Of a DNA stretch of 64,000 nucleotides, positions 26,481-35,455 are shown piece after piece. The stretch is from contig CAVVOX010000002.1 in the NCBI GenBank assembly GCA_963749875.1, positions 558,001 to 622,000 on the forward strand, written 5' to 3'. The position numbers and the translations under genes are program-made. This DNA is from JAHQVI01 sp963749875. GTDB lineage: Bacteria; Pseudomonadota; Alphaproteobacteria; Rhizobiales; Rhodomicrobiaceae. The notes below the pieces were generated by a model. The model made no database searches. It was not told the DNA's origin and was given only the letters and a program-made list of their open reading frames with translations. Numbering within the stretch: the first letter of the stretch is position 1; each line of letters starts with the position of its first letter.

Positions 26481-28372
26481 TGTCATCCATCGAATTCCGC
26501 AAAGATCTGTTCGCAGACGAACGCGACGACAATCTGAACGAGATCGGCAAGCCGACAATCCGGCAGGATATTCTCGGCCACGTCACCGGGCGCTCACCTT
26601 TCTACGACGATCACCTGTTTGACGGCCTTTTGCATATGCGCTGCGTGCGCTCGCCGCATCATCATGCGCGAATCCGGTCAATAGATTTCAGCGCCGCGCA
26701 GCGCATGCCGGGTGTCGTCCGCATCGTCGAGGCGAAGGACGTCCCGCATAATCTGAACACGCTGCTTTCGCTTCTCAATTTCGGGCGCGATGACGAGCCG
26801 CTGATTGCGCCGAAAAAGGTTGCCTATATTGGTGAGCCTGTGCTGGCGATCATCGCCGAGACCGAGCGGCAGGCGCGCGACGCGATTGCCGCCGTGCGCG
26901 TCGATTGGGAAGTGCTCCCGCATGTTCTCGATGTCGAGGAAGCGCTGAAGCCGGGCGCGCCGTCGGTCAACGAGGTCTATCCGAATAACACATTCGATTA
27001 CGGCCCTTACGATCACCAGAAACTTCGCTTCGGCGATGTCGAGCGCGCCTTTCAGGAGGCGGACCATATTGTCGAGGGCGAGTACCAGATGTCTCCCATC
27101 GAGCAGGCCCCGATGGAAACGGCCGGCGCGATCGCCGCGCCGGAAACGAACGACCGCTATGTCTGCTACACCTCCACGCAGGCGCTGTTCTTCTCGCTGG
27201 GCACGACCGCGAAGCTGATGAACATGGCGTCCTCTCGCCTGCATTTCGTCGGTGGGACGGTCGGTGGCGGCTTTGGCGGCAAGGTGGACTCTATCGTCGA
27301 GCCGATGTCCGTACTTGGAGCGATGCTCACCGGGCGGCCTGTCAAATTCATGTGGGACCGCGAGGAGGAAATGCAGGTCGGCGCGCCGCGCGGTGCCGAG
27401 CGCTGGCGGATCAAGGACGGCATTGCGCGCGACGGGCGGATCATTGCGCGCTCCTTCACCGGCTTTTTCGACGCCGGGGCGTATATCCGGCTCTCATCTT
27501 ACGCGGTCCAGAAGGGTGTCGGCCATTTGCCGGGGCCTTATTCGATCCCGAATGTCGCGGCGAATGTCTTCATGGTTTTCACCAATCGCACACCCGCGAC
27601 GGCCATGCGCGGCTTCGGCATCACCGGCGTCGATTTCGCCATCGAATGCCACATGGATAAGGGCGCGGAAACGGTGGGCATGGACCCGATCGAGTTCCGC
27701 ATTCTGAACGCCTATCGCGATGGCGACATGAAGGCGCATCGGCGCACGGCAAAAAACACGGCGCTGATCGAGTCTTGCCAGGTGGCTGCCAGTAAGGCCG
27801 GGTGGCGGATCGCGCCGGACTATGCGCAGATGTCGAGCCTCGTTGGCGGCGGGGTAGGGGATCGCGCCGCGATCCCTGAGACGGTGACCGACCGGATTGG
27901 ATTGATCGGCGAAAGGCGGCGCGCGGAGATGCCGACAGAGCCTTATGCGGGATCATCCGAACGCGGAAGAGTGCCGGCGGGAACTGCGAATGAAGCTATT
28001 GGCGCGGCGGCACCGCAACGCGAGGACATGCAAATCGATCTGGCGCGCATGGGCATCCGCAAGCCGTCGGCTCAACCGCAGCCGCCACAGCAGCAGCCCC
28101 ATTATCAGCCGGCAAGCCCCGTTCCGCCGCGCCCGATCCCTTCCGCGACACCGCCATCGGCTGCTGCGTCCTTCACACCCGCACCGCCGCGCAGTCCGGC
28201 TCCGCCTCAACAACCGGCTGAACCGGCGGCTTCGCAGCCAACGCCGCCGCAGTCACAACCGGCATCGCAGCCCGCGGGCCAGCCTCAGCCTTATCAGCCT
28301 GAACGGCCCTTCCAACGCGGCGTCACTCGGCCCGGCGTATCCCGCTTCATTTCCGGCACGAGGAGGCGTTAG
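26480..28372 (+). CDS. Molybdenum hydroxylase large subunit, N-terminal half with Pro/Gln-rich tail
   Basis: Residues 25-440 match the first half of xanthine-dehydrogenase/CoxL large subunits: GHVTGRSPFYDD, VAYIGEPVLAIIAET, the pterin-binding VGGGFGGK (261-268) and AMRGFG (375-380). The AMRGFG loop is xanthine-dehydrogenase-like, not the AYxCSFR loop of true CO dehydrogenase. The catalytic glutamate is missing because the chain stops midway. Residues 530-612 are a long Pro, Gln, Ala and Ser tract, probably disordered, ending in a basic GTRRR. The missing half is encoded two bases downstream. The two proteins probably assemble into one active subunit. Confidence 0.9.
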   Translation: MSSIEFRKDLFADERDDNLNEIGKPTIRQDILGHVTGRSPFYDDHLFDGLLHMRCVRSPHHHARIRSIDFSAAQRMPGVVRIVEAKDVPHNLNTLLSLLNFGRDDEPLIAPKKVAYIGEPVLAIIAETERQARDAIAAVRVDWEVLPHVLDVEEALKPGAPSVNEVYPNNTFDYGPYDHQKLRFGDVERAFQEADHIVEGEYQMSPIEQAPMETAGAIAAPETNDRYVCYTSTQALFFSLGTTAKLMNMASSRLHFVGGTVGGGFGGKVDSIVEPMSVLGAMLTGRPVKFMWDREEEMQVGAPRGAERWRIKDGIARDGRIIARSFTGFFDAGAYIRLSSYAVQKGVGHLPGPYSIPNVAANVFMVFTNRTPATAMRGFGITGVDFAIECHMDKGAETVGMDPIEFRILNAYRDGDMKAHRRTAKNTALIESCQVAASKAGWRIAPDYAQMSSLVGGGVGDRAAIPETVTDRIGLIGERRRAEMPTEPYAGSSERGRVPAGTANEAIGAAAPQREDMQIDLARMGIRKPSAQPQPPQQQPHYQPASPVPPRPIPSATPPSAAASFTPAPPRSPAPPQQPAEPAASQPTPPQSQPASQPAGQPQPYQPERPFQRGVTRPGVSRFISGTRRR

Positions 28373-28374
28373 TC

Positions 28375-29397
28375 ATGGCGATCCACAAGGGCCGCGGCTT
28401 TGCCTGCATCAACTATCCGATCGGTATGAATCTCGGCGGCGACCCGTCCCAGGCGCTCGTCCATTCAACGCCGGACGGGAAATTCATGGTCTCGCTGTCC
28501 TCCATCGATCTGGGGCAGGGCATGAAATCCGTCACGCGCCAGATTGCGGCGGAAACGCTCGGCGTTCCGGTTGCCGATGTCTATGTCGATACGGCGGACA
28601 GCGACACCGGCCCGCATTGTATGGGCAGCTTCGCTTCGCGCGGGACGCACCGGGTCGGCAATGCCGTGATCCGCGCGGCGACCGAGGCGCGCAAGCAATT
28701 GCTCGAAGCCGCCGCTGAAGAGCTGGAAGTCAATCCGGCCGACCTCGAAACGGACGGCAAAGGCAACATTCAGGTACGGGGCGCACCGTCGCGGAGCATT
28801 TCCGTTGCCGATACCGCCATTGCGGCGCAATTCAAGCAGGGGCGCACATTGTCAGGACGCGGAATATTCCTGATTCCCCCATCGGGTGTCGATCCGGATA
28901 CGGGCGAGATGACGCCTGTGAGCTGTTTCGCCCATGCTGCGCTCATCGTCGATCTCGAAGTCGATGACGAGACGGGCGAGGTGGAGGTGAAAGAGATCAA
29001 TTCCGCCTATGAGCTTGGCCGCGCTCTCAACCCCAAACTTGTCGAGCAGCAATTGATTGGCGGCGCATGGATGGGCGTCAGTCATGCGCTTTACGAGACG
29101 ACCGAGCCTTACTATCCGGCGCGGGAGCACGGCCCGGTGGATTTCAATTCCTATCTGATGCCGGGGCCGGGAGAGATCGTGCCGCATAATATCGCCGTTC
29201 TGGAGAGGCCTGCCGAGGATGCACCGTTCGGGGGCAAGGGGCCAGGCGAGATGTGCGCCAACCCTGTAATACCGGCTATCGCCAATGCGGTTTACAACGC
29301 CGTCGGTGTGCGCTGCGATATGCTGCCGATCACGCCGGAAAGAGTCCTGCGCGGCATCCGCGAGAATGGCGGTGCGAGACCGCAGGGGAGGCGTTAG
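28375..29397 (+). CDS. Molybdenum hydroxylase large subunit, C-terminal half
   Basis: A 340-residue protein covering the second half of the CoxL/XdhB family. It has LSSIDLGQGMKSVTRQIAAE, the GSFASRGTHRVGNA loop, LEVDDETGEVEVKEI and the motif FGGKGPGEMC, in which Glu292 corresponds to the base that activates the Mo-OH group. The start ATG comes two bases after the first half's stop. No remnant of a continuous frame is visible, and both proteins are otherwise intact, so this is a stable split and not a recent mutation. Confidence 0.92.
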   Translation: MAIHKGRGFACINYPIGMNLGGDPSQALVHSTPDGKFMVSLSSIDLGQGMKSVTRQIAAETLGVPVADVYVDTADSDTGPHCMGSFASRGTHRVGNAVIRAATEARKQLLEAAAEELEVNPADLETDGKGNIQVRGAPSRSISVADTAIAAQFKQGRTLSGRGIFLIPPSGVDPDTGEMTPVSCFAHAALIVDLEVDDETGEVEVKEINSAYELGRALNPKLVEQQLIGGAWMGVSHALYETTEPYYPAREHGPVDFNSYLMPGPGEIVPHNIAVLERPAEDAPFGGKGPGEMCANPVIPAIANAVYNAVGVRCDMLPITPERVLRGIRENGGARPQGRR

Positions 29398-29400
29398 CGC

Positions 29401-30282
29401 ATGCCCGTCCGCGCGACCATTGACGGGATTGGTTCGCCCGCAGCGCTCGCCGAAGCGCTGCGCGGCGCCCAATATCTCGCCGATGAGGGACTGGCGACGG
29501 CTGCCTACCTCGCGCTGGCGCTCGGCAAGCCGCTGCTGCTTGAAGGCGCGCCCGGTGTCGGCAAGACGGAAGCCGCGAAGGCCATCGGCGCAGTGCTGGC
29601 GCGTCAGGTGATCCGCCTGCAATGCTATGAAGGCATCGACGCATCGGCCGCGCTTTATGAATGGAACTATCCGCGCCAGATGCTGGCGATCCGCCAAGCG
29701 GGCAACGATTACGTCAATATCTATTCCGACGAATTCCTGCTCGAACGCCCATTGCTGGCGGCGCTGCGCAACCCGGCGACAAGTCTGTTGCTGATCGACG
29801 AAATCGACCGCTCCGATCTCGAATTCGAAGCCTTCCTGCTCGAATTCCTGTCCGACTTCACGATCTCCATTCCTGAAACCGGCACAGTGCGTGCGGCGCA
29901 GCAGCCTGTTGTCGTGCTGACATCCAACCGGACACGCGACCTGCATGAGGCCATCCGACGCCGCTGCGTCTATCACTGGATCGATTATCCGGGCTCGGAG
30001 CTCGAGGCTGAAATCGTGATGATGCGTGCCAGCTCAGTTGCGCGCGCGACGGCGGATGCGGTCGTCGCTTCGGTGGGGCTCTTGCGTAACGAGCCGCTGG
30101 CCAAACCACCGGGCGTTGCCGAGACGGTGGAATGGGCGGAGGCCGCCACGCTGCTCCATAGCCAGGGCAATCCGTGGCCCGAGGCTTTCCGGCGCTCCAT
30201 CGGCGTTGCGCTCAAGGATCAGGACGATCTTGCCTATATGGCGCCGAGCCTTGCCGCCGTTCTGCCGGGGGAGGCTGCATGA
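29401..30282 (+). CDS. MoxR-type AAA+ ATPase (CoxD-like)
   Basis: A 293-residue AAA+ ATPase with Walker A GAPGVGKT (49-56), Walker B LLLIDEID (129-136) and the sensor region VVLTSNRTRDLHEAIRRRC. CoxD uses ATP to insert sulfur and metal into the active site of CO dehydrogenase, and relatives activate other Mo-hydroxylases with a von Willebrand partner. The gene follows the large-subunit C-half by three bases and overlaps the partner gene downstream. Its presence supports a chemically modified or late-activated molybdenum site. Confidence 0.92.
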   Translation: MPVRATIDGIGSPAALAEALRGAQYLADEGLATAAYLALALGKPLLLEGAPGVGKTEAAKAIGAVLARQVIRLQCYEGIDASAALYEWNYPRQMLAIRQAGNDYVNIYSDEFLLERPLLAALRNPATSLLLIDEIDRSDLEFEAFLLEFLSDFTISIPETGTVRAAQQPVVVLTSNRTRDLHEAIRRRCVYHWIDYPGSELEAEIVMMRASSVARATADAVVASVGLLRNEPLAKPPGVAETVEWAEAATLLHSQGNPWPEAFRRSIGVALKDQDDLAYMAPSLAAVLPGEAA

Positions 30283-31382
30283 CTCTGCCTCAGCCCGTCA
30301 GACCTTTCGCCGATTTCGCCACCGTCCTGCGTGGTCACGGCTTCACAATCTCGCCCGACCAGACCGTCGGCTTCATTCAGGCCATCGGCCTGCTCGGCCC
30401 GCGCGATATGGGCGATATTTTCCGCGCCGCGCGCGCCATGTTCGCCATTCCGCATGAACGCGCCGAGGAATTCGAGGCGCTGTTCCGCGCGTTCTTCATG
30501 GGGCAGGTGATCGCTGCGCCTGTTCCGGGTACGGAGGATAAAGACGAGGTGCAGGCCTATGAACCTGCCGGGGGCGGGGTCGAGATCGAAGAAGTGGAAG
30601 GCGAGGAAGAGACTGGCGCGGAGGCAACCGTCGCCGAACGTTTGAGCCGCCGCAGTTTCGTGCCCCGCACCGATGACGAGGCACTGATCAATTTCGCGCG
30701 CCTGGCCCCGCGCCGCCTGCCGCGCCGTCGCTCCTATCGCTATGCGCGCGCGCCGCATGGGCATCGTCTCGATATGCGGCGGACCTTGCGGGAGGCCGTG
30801 AAGCGCGATGGCGAGATTTTCACGCTCGCCGAAGTGCGCCGGAAGACCCGCCAGCGCCGTATCGTGCTGCTGATCGACGTCTCGGGCTCGATGAAGGACC
30901 GAACGGAAAGTGCCCTGCATTTTGCCCATGCACTCGCTCAGTCAGCAGATCATTTTGAAGCCTTCACGCTGGGGACGAGACTGACCCACATCACCACAGC
31001 GCTGACCGTATCGGATCGGGAGCAGGCGCTCGAACGTGTCAGTGCGCTCGTTGCCGACATTGACGGCGGTACGCGGATCGGCGATGCGCTTCAGGCCTTT
31101 CTCAATGTGCCGCGCTATGTGGGAGCTGCACGCGGCGCGGCGGTTGTCGTGTTCTCAGACGGTCTCGAACGCGGTGACGCCGATACGCTGCTTGACGCTG
31201 TGCGCAGGCTCTCTCGCATGGCGTGGCGGCTGGACTGGCTGACGCCGCTTGCCGGCGATCCGGACTATTCCCCGCAGACGGAAGCCCTTCAGCAGATCCT
31301 GCCCTGGCTCGACAGTTTCCGTGATGGCAGTCGGACCGCAACGCTCTGCGAGCATTTTCTGACAATGGCGAGGGCGGCATGA
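30279..31382 (+). CDS. Von Willebrand factor A protein (CoxE-like)
   Basis: The 367-residue partner of the MoxR ATPase. The last 180 residues form a VWA domain with an intact metal-ion-dependent adhesion site, beginning LLIDVSGSMKDRT (Asp200, Ser202, Ser204). The N-terminal 190 residues are CoxE-like, with an acidic stretch at 88-115 (EDKDEVQAYEPAGGG, then EEVEGEEETG). The ATG at 30279 overlaps the coxD-like stop (ATGA); the longer open frame upstream lies inside that gene. It probably brings the ATPase to the apo-enzyme. Confidence 0.92.
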   Translation: MTLPQPVRPFADFATVLRGHGFTISPDQTVGFIQAIGLLGPRDMGDIFRAARAMFAIPHERAEEFEALFRAFFMGQVIAAPVPGTEDKDEVQAYEPAGGGVEIEEVEGEEETGAEATVAERLSRRSFVPRTDDEALINFARLAPRRLPRRRSYRYARAPHGHRLDMRRTLREAVKRDGEIFTLAEVRRKTRQRRIVLLIDVSGSMKDRTESALHFAHALAQSADHFEAFTLGTRLTHITTALTVSDREQALERVSALVADIDGGTRIGDALQAFLNVPRYVGAARGAAVVVFSDGLERGDADTLLDAVRRLSRMAWRLDWLTPLAGDPDYSPQTEALQQILPWLDSFRDGSRTATLCEHFLTMARAA

Positions 31383-32254
31383 TCGACGCGCATCATCACA
31401 TCTGGCGGCAAGCCGATCTGCCTTGGTTGCAGGGGCCGGAGCAGCCGCGCATTTTTGGCAACTACAAATCCATCATGCGAGACTATCCGATAACGGAGTA
31501 TATGCAGGATATCGCGCGTACCGGGATCGAGAAGTCGGTTTACGTCCAGGCCAATTGGCCGCCGGAGAAATTTGCGGATGAAGCGGCCTGGGTGCAGTCG
31601 GTCGCGGAGGGTCACGGCTGGCCGCATGCGATCGTCGGCTATGCTGATTTTACGGTGGATGATGTCGGCGACCAGCTCAGGCAGCTTTCGGCCTATTCCC
31701 TGATGCGCGGCGTCCGCCAGCAATTTCACTGGCATGAAAAACCGCTTTACCGTTTCGCGACACGGCCCGATCTCCCTGCCGATCCGCTGGTCCAGCGCAA
31801 CGTCGCCAGCCTGGCGGATTATGACTGGTCGTTCGATCTGCAGGTCTTTGCCCCGCAAATGGAGGATGCGGCGAGGCTTGCGAGAGCCTGTCCGCAGGTC
31901 ACGTTCATTCTGCAGCATGCCGGGATGCTCGAAGATCAGAGTGCGGAAGGCTGGGCGCTCTGGCGGGACGGAATGAAACGGTTGGCGGATTGCCCGAATG
32001 TAACGGCAAAACTATCCGCCTTCGGAACATTCATCCACCGGAACGATCCGGACTTCATTGCAAGGATTGTCAGCGAGACCGTCGCCATTTTCGGCGCTGA
32101 CCGCTGCATGTACGGATCGAATTTCCCGATCGAGAAGATCTGGACCAGCTATGGCGAGCTGTTCGACGCGTTCCGCGCCGCGACCGTTCATCTACCGCAG
32201 AATCAACAAGACGCAATTTTCAGGGAAACCGCCTCAAGGGTCTACCGGCTATGA
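31379..32254 (+). CDS. Amidohydrolase-family lactonase (COG3618 type)
   Basis: A 291-residue TIM-barrel hydrolase that starts with the metal-binding HxH strand as MIDAHHHIWRQADLPWL, a hallmark of the fuconolactonase/2-pyrone-4,6-dicarboxylate lactonase group. The final strand reads CMYGSNFPIEK, where many relatives have GSDWP, so the last aspartate is an asparagine. The enzyme probably opens a lactone or hydrolyses an amide or cyclic intermediate. It overlaps the coxE-like gene by four bases and belongs to the same transcript. Confidence 0.87.
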   Translation: MIDAHHHIWRQADLPWLQGPEQPRIFGNYKSIMRDYPITEYMQDIARTGIEKSVYVQANWPPEKFADEAAWVQSVAEGHGWPHAIVGYADFTVDDVGDQLRQLSAYSLMRGVRQQFHWHEKPLYRFATRPDLPADPLVQRNVASLADYDWSFDLQVFAPQMEDAARLARACPQVTFILQHAGMLEDQSAEGWALWRDGMKRLADCPNVTAKLSAFGTFIHRNDPDFIARIVSETVAIFGADRCMYGSNFPIEKIWTSYGELFDAFRAATVHLPQNQQDAIFRETASRVYRL

Positions 32255-32295
32255 CCGAACTCATAAAGACCCAAGGACAAAAAGGGAGCTAAATC

Positions 32296-33144
32296 ATGGC
32301 TTTGACCATTCACATTCTCGACTACGGCGATATCGAGCTGGAAACCAGCTTTCTGGTACTTGGTCATGAATGCGGGCGGATACGCCGTGTTCCCGTGTAC
32401 GGCTTTCTGATCCTTGGCGGAACCCATCCCGTTCTCGTCGATACCGGCTACAGGGATAATGCGATCATGGAGTTGCTCGGGATGCGCGGCCTTCAATTTC
32501 ATGAAAACATGATCGAGAACCAGCTTGCTCGTCATGGTCTGAAGCCTGGCGATATCCGCTATATCTGCCATACGCATCTGCATATCGACCATGCGGGCAA
32601 GGACGACAAATTTCCGATGAACACGACGGTCGTCCTGAACCGGCGGGAGATGGAATTCTCCGTGTCCGGCATCATGTATCCGCAATATCCCAAGCCCGAC
32701 ATTCTGCATCTCGTCGAGCGTATTTATGAGCCTGAAGCCATCCGGTTTCTCGATCTTGAAATTACGGGTGCTGAGGAGATTATTCCGGGGGTCTGGTGCG
32801 AGCCAGCCTATGCGCATACGGAAGGTTCGATGAATGTCATCGTGGAGACTGCGGAAGGGCTCGCCTGCATTTGCGGCGATGTGATCTACGATTTCAACGA
32901 TCAGGTCGTGAACCATGTATACACGAACAATCACATGGAGCCGCGCGTGACTGGCAATCATGCCGGGTCGAAGCGTGGCGAGAAAGCAGCCATCAAGAAG
33001 CTGCTGAACAATTACAAGCTCCTTCTGCCGATTCATGACCGTCCAGCGAAGATCGAGAACCAGCAGGTTGTTGGCCGGCTTGGGATGACCGTTCCCGGGC
33101 CAATGACCGAGACACTTCCCGAACGCCACTGGTTCCCGGCTTAA
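32296..33144 (+). CDS. Metallo-beta-lactamase-fold hydrolase (AHL-lactonase-like)
   Basis: A 282-residue enzyme with all ligands for a dinuclear metal site: HTHLHIDH (His94, His96, Asp98, His99), AYAHTEGS (His174), CGDVIYD (Asp195) and LPIHDRP (His247). The arrangement resembles N-acyl-homoserine lactonases and other lactone hydrolases of this fold. Given its neighbours (COG3618 lactonase, SMP-30), cleaving a lactone in the catabolic pathway is more likely than quorum quenching. AAAGGGAGC lies upstream of the ATG. Confidence 0.9.
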   Translation: MALTIHILDYGDIELETSFLVLGHECGRIRRVPVYGFLILGGTHPVLVDTGYRDNAIMELLGMRGLQFHENMIENQLARHGLKPGDIRYICHTHLHIDHAGKDDKFPMNTTVVLNRREMEFSVSGIMYPQYPKPDILHLVERIYEPEAIRFLDLEITGAEEIIPGVWCEPAYAHTEGSMNVIVETAEGLACICGDVIYDFNDQVVNHVYTNNHMEPRVTGNHAGSKRGEKAAIKKLLNNYKLLLPIHDRPAKIENQQVVGRLGMTVPGPMTETLPERHWFPA

Positions 33145-33205
33145 ACGCGCAGGACTCTTAACGGGGGTCGGCAAACGAGAACGACGTCACAGCAGGGCGG
33201 AGCGA

Positions 33206-34843
33206 ATGTCTCATAGAGCTATCGACAGCAGATTCCATGAACTGATCGGCGAATATGAGCCGGTCAGACAGCTCGGTACCGGCTTCATTTTTACCGAAGG
33301 TCCGATCTGGCACCCGGTCGAGAAGCATCTGCTATTCTCGGACATGCCCGGCGATGTCCGGCGCAAATGGACGCCAGACGGCAAGATTACGGAGGTTATG
33401 CGCCCATCGAATAAGGGCAACGGCATGACCTATGACGCCAATCTGAATTTGCTTGTCTGCGAGCATTCGACCAGTTCGGTCGCGCGCTTTCGGCGTGACG
33501 GCACGCGCGAGGTTCTCTGCTCGCATTTCGAAGGCAAGGAGCTGAACAGCCCGAACGATATTTGCGTCAAGTCGGATGGCTCGATCTATTTCACCGATCC
33601 CACCTATGGGCGCATGGAGCATTTTGGCGTGCCGCGTCCGCTTCAGCAGGGCTTTCAGGGCGTCTACATGCTGCGGCCCGGCCATCGCCCCGGCGATGAG
33701 CCAACATTAGTGTCCGACCGCTACATGTTCACCCAGCCGAACGGTCTTTGCTTTTCGACCTGCGGGCGTTTCCTCTGGGTCAACGATACGGAGCAGGCCA
33801 ATGTCCGCCTTTTCGATATCGGGCCCGACGGGAAGCTCCAAAATCCTCGCATTATGGCGGGCGGTATCAAGGAGGCTTTGCGTCCCGGTCTGCCCGATGG
33901 GATGAAGAACGATATTCACGGCAATATCTATGTCACCGCGCCGGGCGGTGTGTGGGTCTACGATACGAAGGGCGTCAAGCTCGGCGAAATCGAATGTCCG
34001 GAGATGGTCGCCAACCTGCACTGGGGCGGCGATGACTGGCAGACGCTCTTCATGTGCGCTAGCACCTCGCTCTACTCTGTCAGGATGCGTGTCAGGGGAC
34101 GGATCGAGCCGTTCATGAATTCTAAAGGACCGCGGTCCTCTCCAGCATCCGCAGATGCATATGCGGCAACACCGTCTGCTCGTGCATCGGGAGCGTCCCA
34201 TCGTTCCGAGGCACAACAGGCGACCTCTTCTTCAGCCCCACTGCACCTAGATCCACGCCGCACTGCGCTGATCATCCAAGATATGCAGAATGACGTGATT
34301 ATGGATGGCGGCGCCTTTGCCGATAGTGGTTCGCCAATCCATGCGAAAGAGCAGAACGTCATCGCCAATTCGCGTGACCTTGCTGACGCTTGCCGACGCA
34401 GAGGCGTCATGGTCATTCACGTCTGGTTCGTCTGCGAGCCGGGCCACCCGGCACTGATGCAGAATGCGCCGCTATTTCAGGGACTCAAATCAGCCAATGC
34501 AATGGTGCGTGGGACATGGGGCGTTGCGGCCGTCAGCGGATTGGAGCCGCAAAAGGGGGATCTGATCGTCGAAAAGATGACCATGAGCGCATGGGAGTCG
34601 GGGCGACTTGAAAGCTATTTGCGTGGCGGCGGCATCGACACGCTCATCAATACCGGCGCATGGACCAATATGAGCGTGGAGCATACGGCGCGGACAGGAG
34701 CGGATAAAGGATTTCGCATAATCGTGCCTGAGGATGCCTGTTCAACGATGAATGCACAGTGGCATCGCGCATCGGTCGATTACGCCATGCAGAACGTCGC
34801 CACCGTCGCCAAAGTCCGTGACGTCATCGCCGGGCTTGGCTAG
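33206..34843 (+). CDS. Fusion: SMP-30/gluconolactonase plus isochorismatase-like domain with Cys-to-Ser
   Basis: The 545-residue protein has an SMP-30-type six-bladed propeller (about 15-305) joined by a 40-residue Ser/Ala-rich linker to an isochorismatase-family domain (350-545). In the propeller the metal-site residues appear kept: EGPIW (Glu31), NSPND (Asn116), VNDTEQ (Asn193) and PDGMKND (Asp231). In the second domain the triad Asp359 (IIQDMQND) and Lys457 (VEKMTMSAW) are present, but the nucleophile position in TGAWTNMSVEHTAR is Ser490 instead of cysteine. The propeller could hydrolyse a lactone; the second domain may be inactive, use serine, or be isochorismatase-like. It ends the operon; the repeat hairpin at 34841 follows at once. 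Confidence 0.9.
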   Translation: MSHRAIDSRFHELIGEYEPVRQLGTGFIFTEGPIWHPVEKHLLFSDMPGDVRRKWTPDGKITEVMRPSNKGNGMTYDANLNLLVCEHSTSSVARFRRDGTREVLCSHFEGKELNSPNDICVKSDGSIYFTDPTYGRMEHFGVPRPLQQGFQGVYMLRPGHRPGDEPTLVSDRYMFTQPNGLCFSTCGRFLWVNDTEQANVRLFDIGPDGKLQNPRIMAGGIKEALRPGLPDGMKNDIHGNIYVTAPGGVWVYDTKGVKLGEIECPEMVANLHWGGDDWQTLFMCASTSLYSVRMRVRGRIEPFMNSKGPRSSPASADAYAATPSARASGASHRSEAQQATSSSAPLHLDPRRTALIIQDMQNDVIMDGGAFADSGSPIHAKEQNVIANSRDLADACRRRGVMVIHVWFVCEPGHPALMQNAPLFQGLKSANAMVRGTWGVAAVSGLEPQKGDLIVEKMTMSAWESGRLESYLRGGGIDTLINTGAWTNMSVEHTARTGADKGFRIIVPEDACSTMNAQWHRASVDYAMQNVATVAKVRDVIAGLG

Positions 34844-34892
34844 ATCGACCCTCGTTCAAGTGGAATCACTTGGACGGGGTTAAGTTGATCAA
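34841..34892. repeat. Repeat hairpin acting as probable operon terminator
   Basis: This partial copy of the repeat begins with the TAG stop codon of the SMP-30 fusion gene. Arms around TTCAAGTGGAATCACTTGG form the stem. The place is right for ending the catabolic transcript and the convergent TRAP fragment. The core differs from the 91-218 copies (GGAATC instead of AGTC context) and is closer to the copy at 55544. Confidence 0.75.
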
Positions 34893-34909
34893 GGTGCCAG
34901 GAACACAAT

Positions 34910-35455
34910 CTAAGTCAGCCAGAGGACCAGCGATGGTGCGGCTATGATTGCGGCCGTCACCACAAGATCGGCAAGGAAGAACGGAGCGACGCCTTTGAAG
35001 ACCTGAAGCGTGGTGACGTACTCCTGAGCCACGTTTCGGATGACGAAGACGCTCAGGCCGACCGGCGGCGTGATCATCCCGATCTCAAGCAGTTTCAGAA
35101 CCAGTACGCCGAACCAGATGAGGCTGATGCCCTCGGAATTAAGGATCGGAATGAACACCGGAAGAGTGACGAGCATCGCACCGAAGGGCTCCATGAACAT
35201 GCCAAGCAGCAAATAGACCAGGACGATGATGAGCATCAGCTGCACATAGCCGATATCCGCCGACTGAACTTGAGACGACAGAAAGCTGGAGAGCCCGGTG
35301 AGGCCCAGAAAACGTGCGAACATCGCCGCGCCAATGCCGATGATCAGGAGCGATGTGGTGGTCGTCAGCGTCTCAAGCAGGGCCTCGCGAATGACCTTGG
35401 TGGTTAGCCGTCCAACCACCGCCGAGATCGCGATCGAACCGGCGCCGCCGAAGCA
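34910..35455 (-). pseudogene. TRAP transporter large permease (DctM), C-terminal fragment
   Basis: About 180 codons match the last 40 percent of DctM permeases, with FARFLGLTGLSSFLSS, then GMFMEPFGAMLVTLPVFIPI and the MITPPVGLSVFVIRN motif near the end. The first 250 residues are missing. The frame meets transposase DNA at about 35455 and then a stop. The gene was cut by the IS21/IS5 composite beside it. Its own DctP and DctQ genes are not in the window. Confidence 0.88.

Noticed and set aside
26480..31382. A CO dehydrogenase (coxMSLDEG) locus.
   Set aside because: The large subunit has the AMRGFG loop and is split, and there is no AYxCSFR motif; only the helper genes are Cox-like. A general Mo-hydroxylase is the safer call.
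32296..33144. Quorum-quenching lactonase as the gene's main role.
   Set aside because: The metal motifs fit an AHL lactonase, but the neighbours are catabolic and no quorum-sensing gene is in the window.
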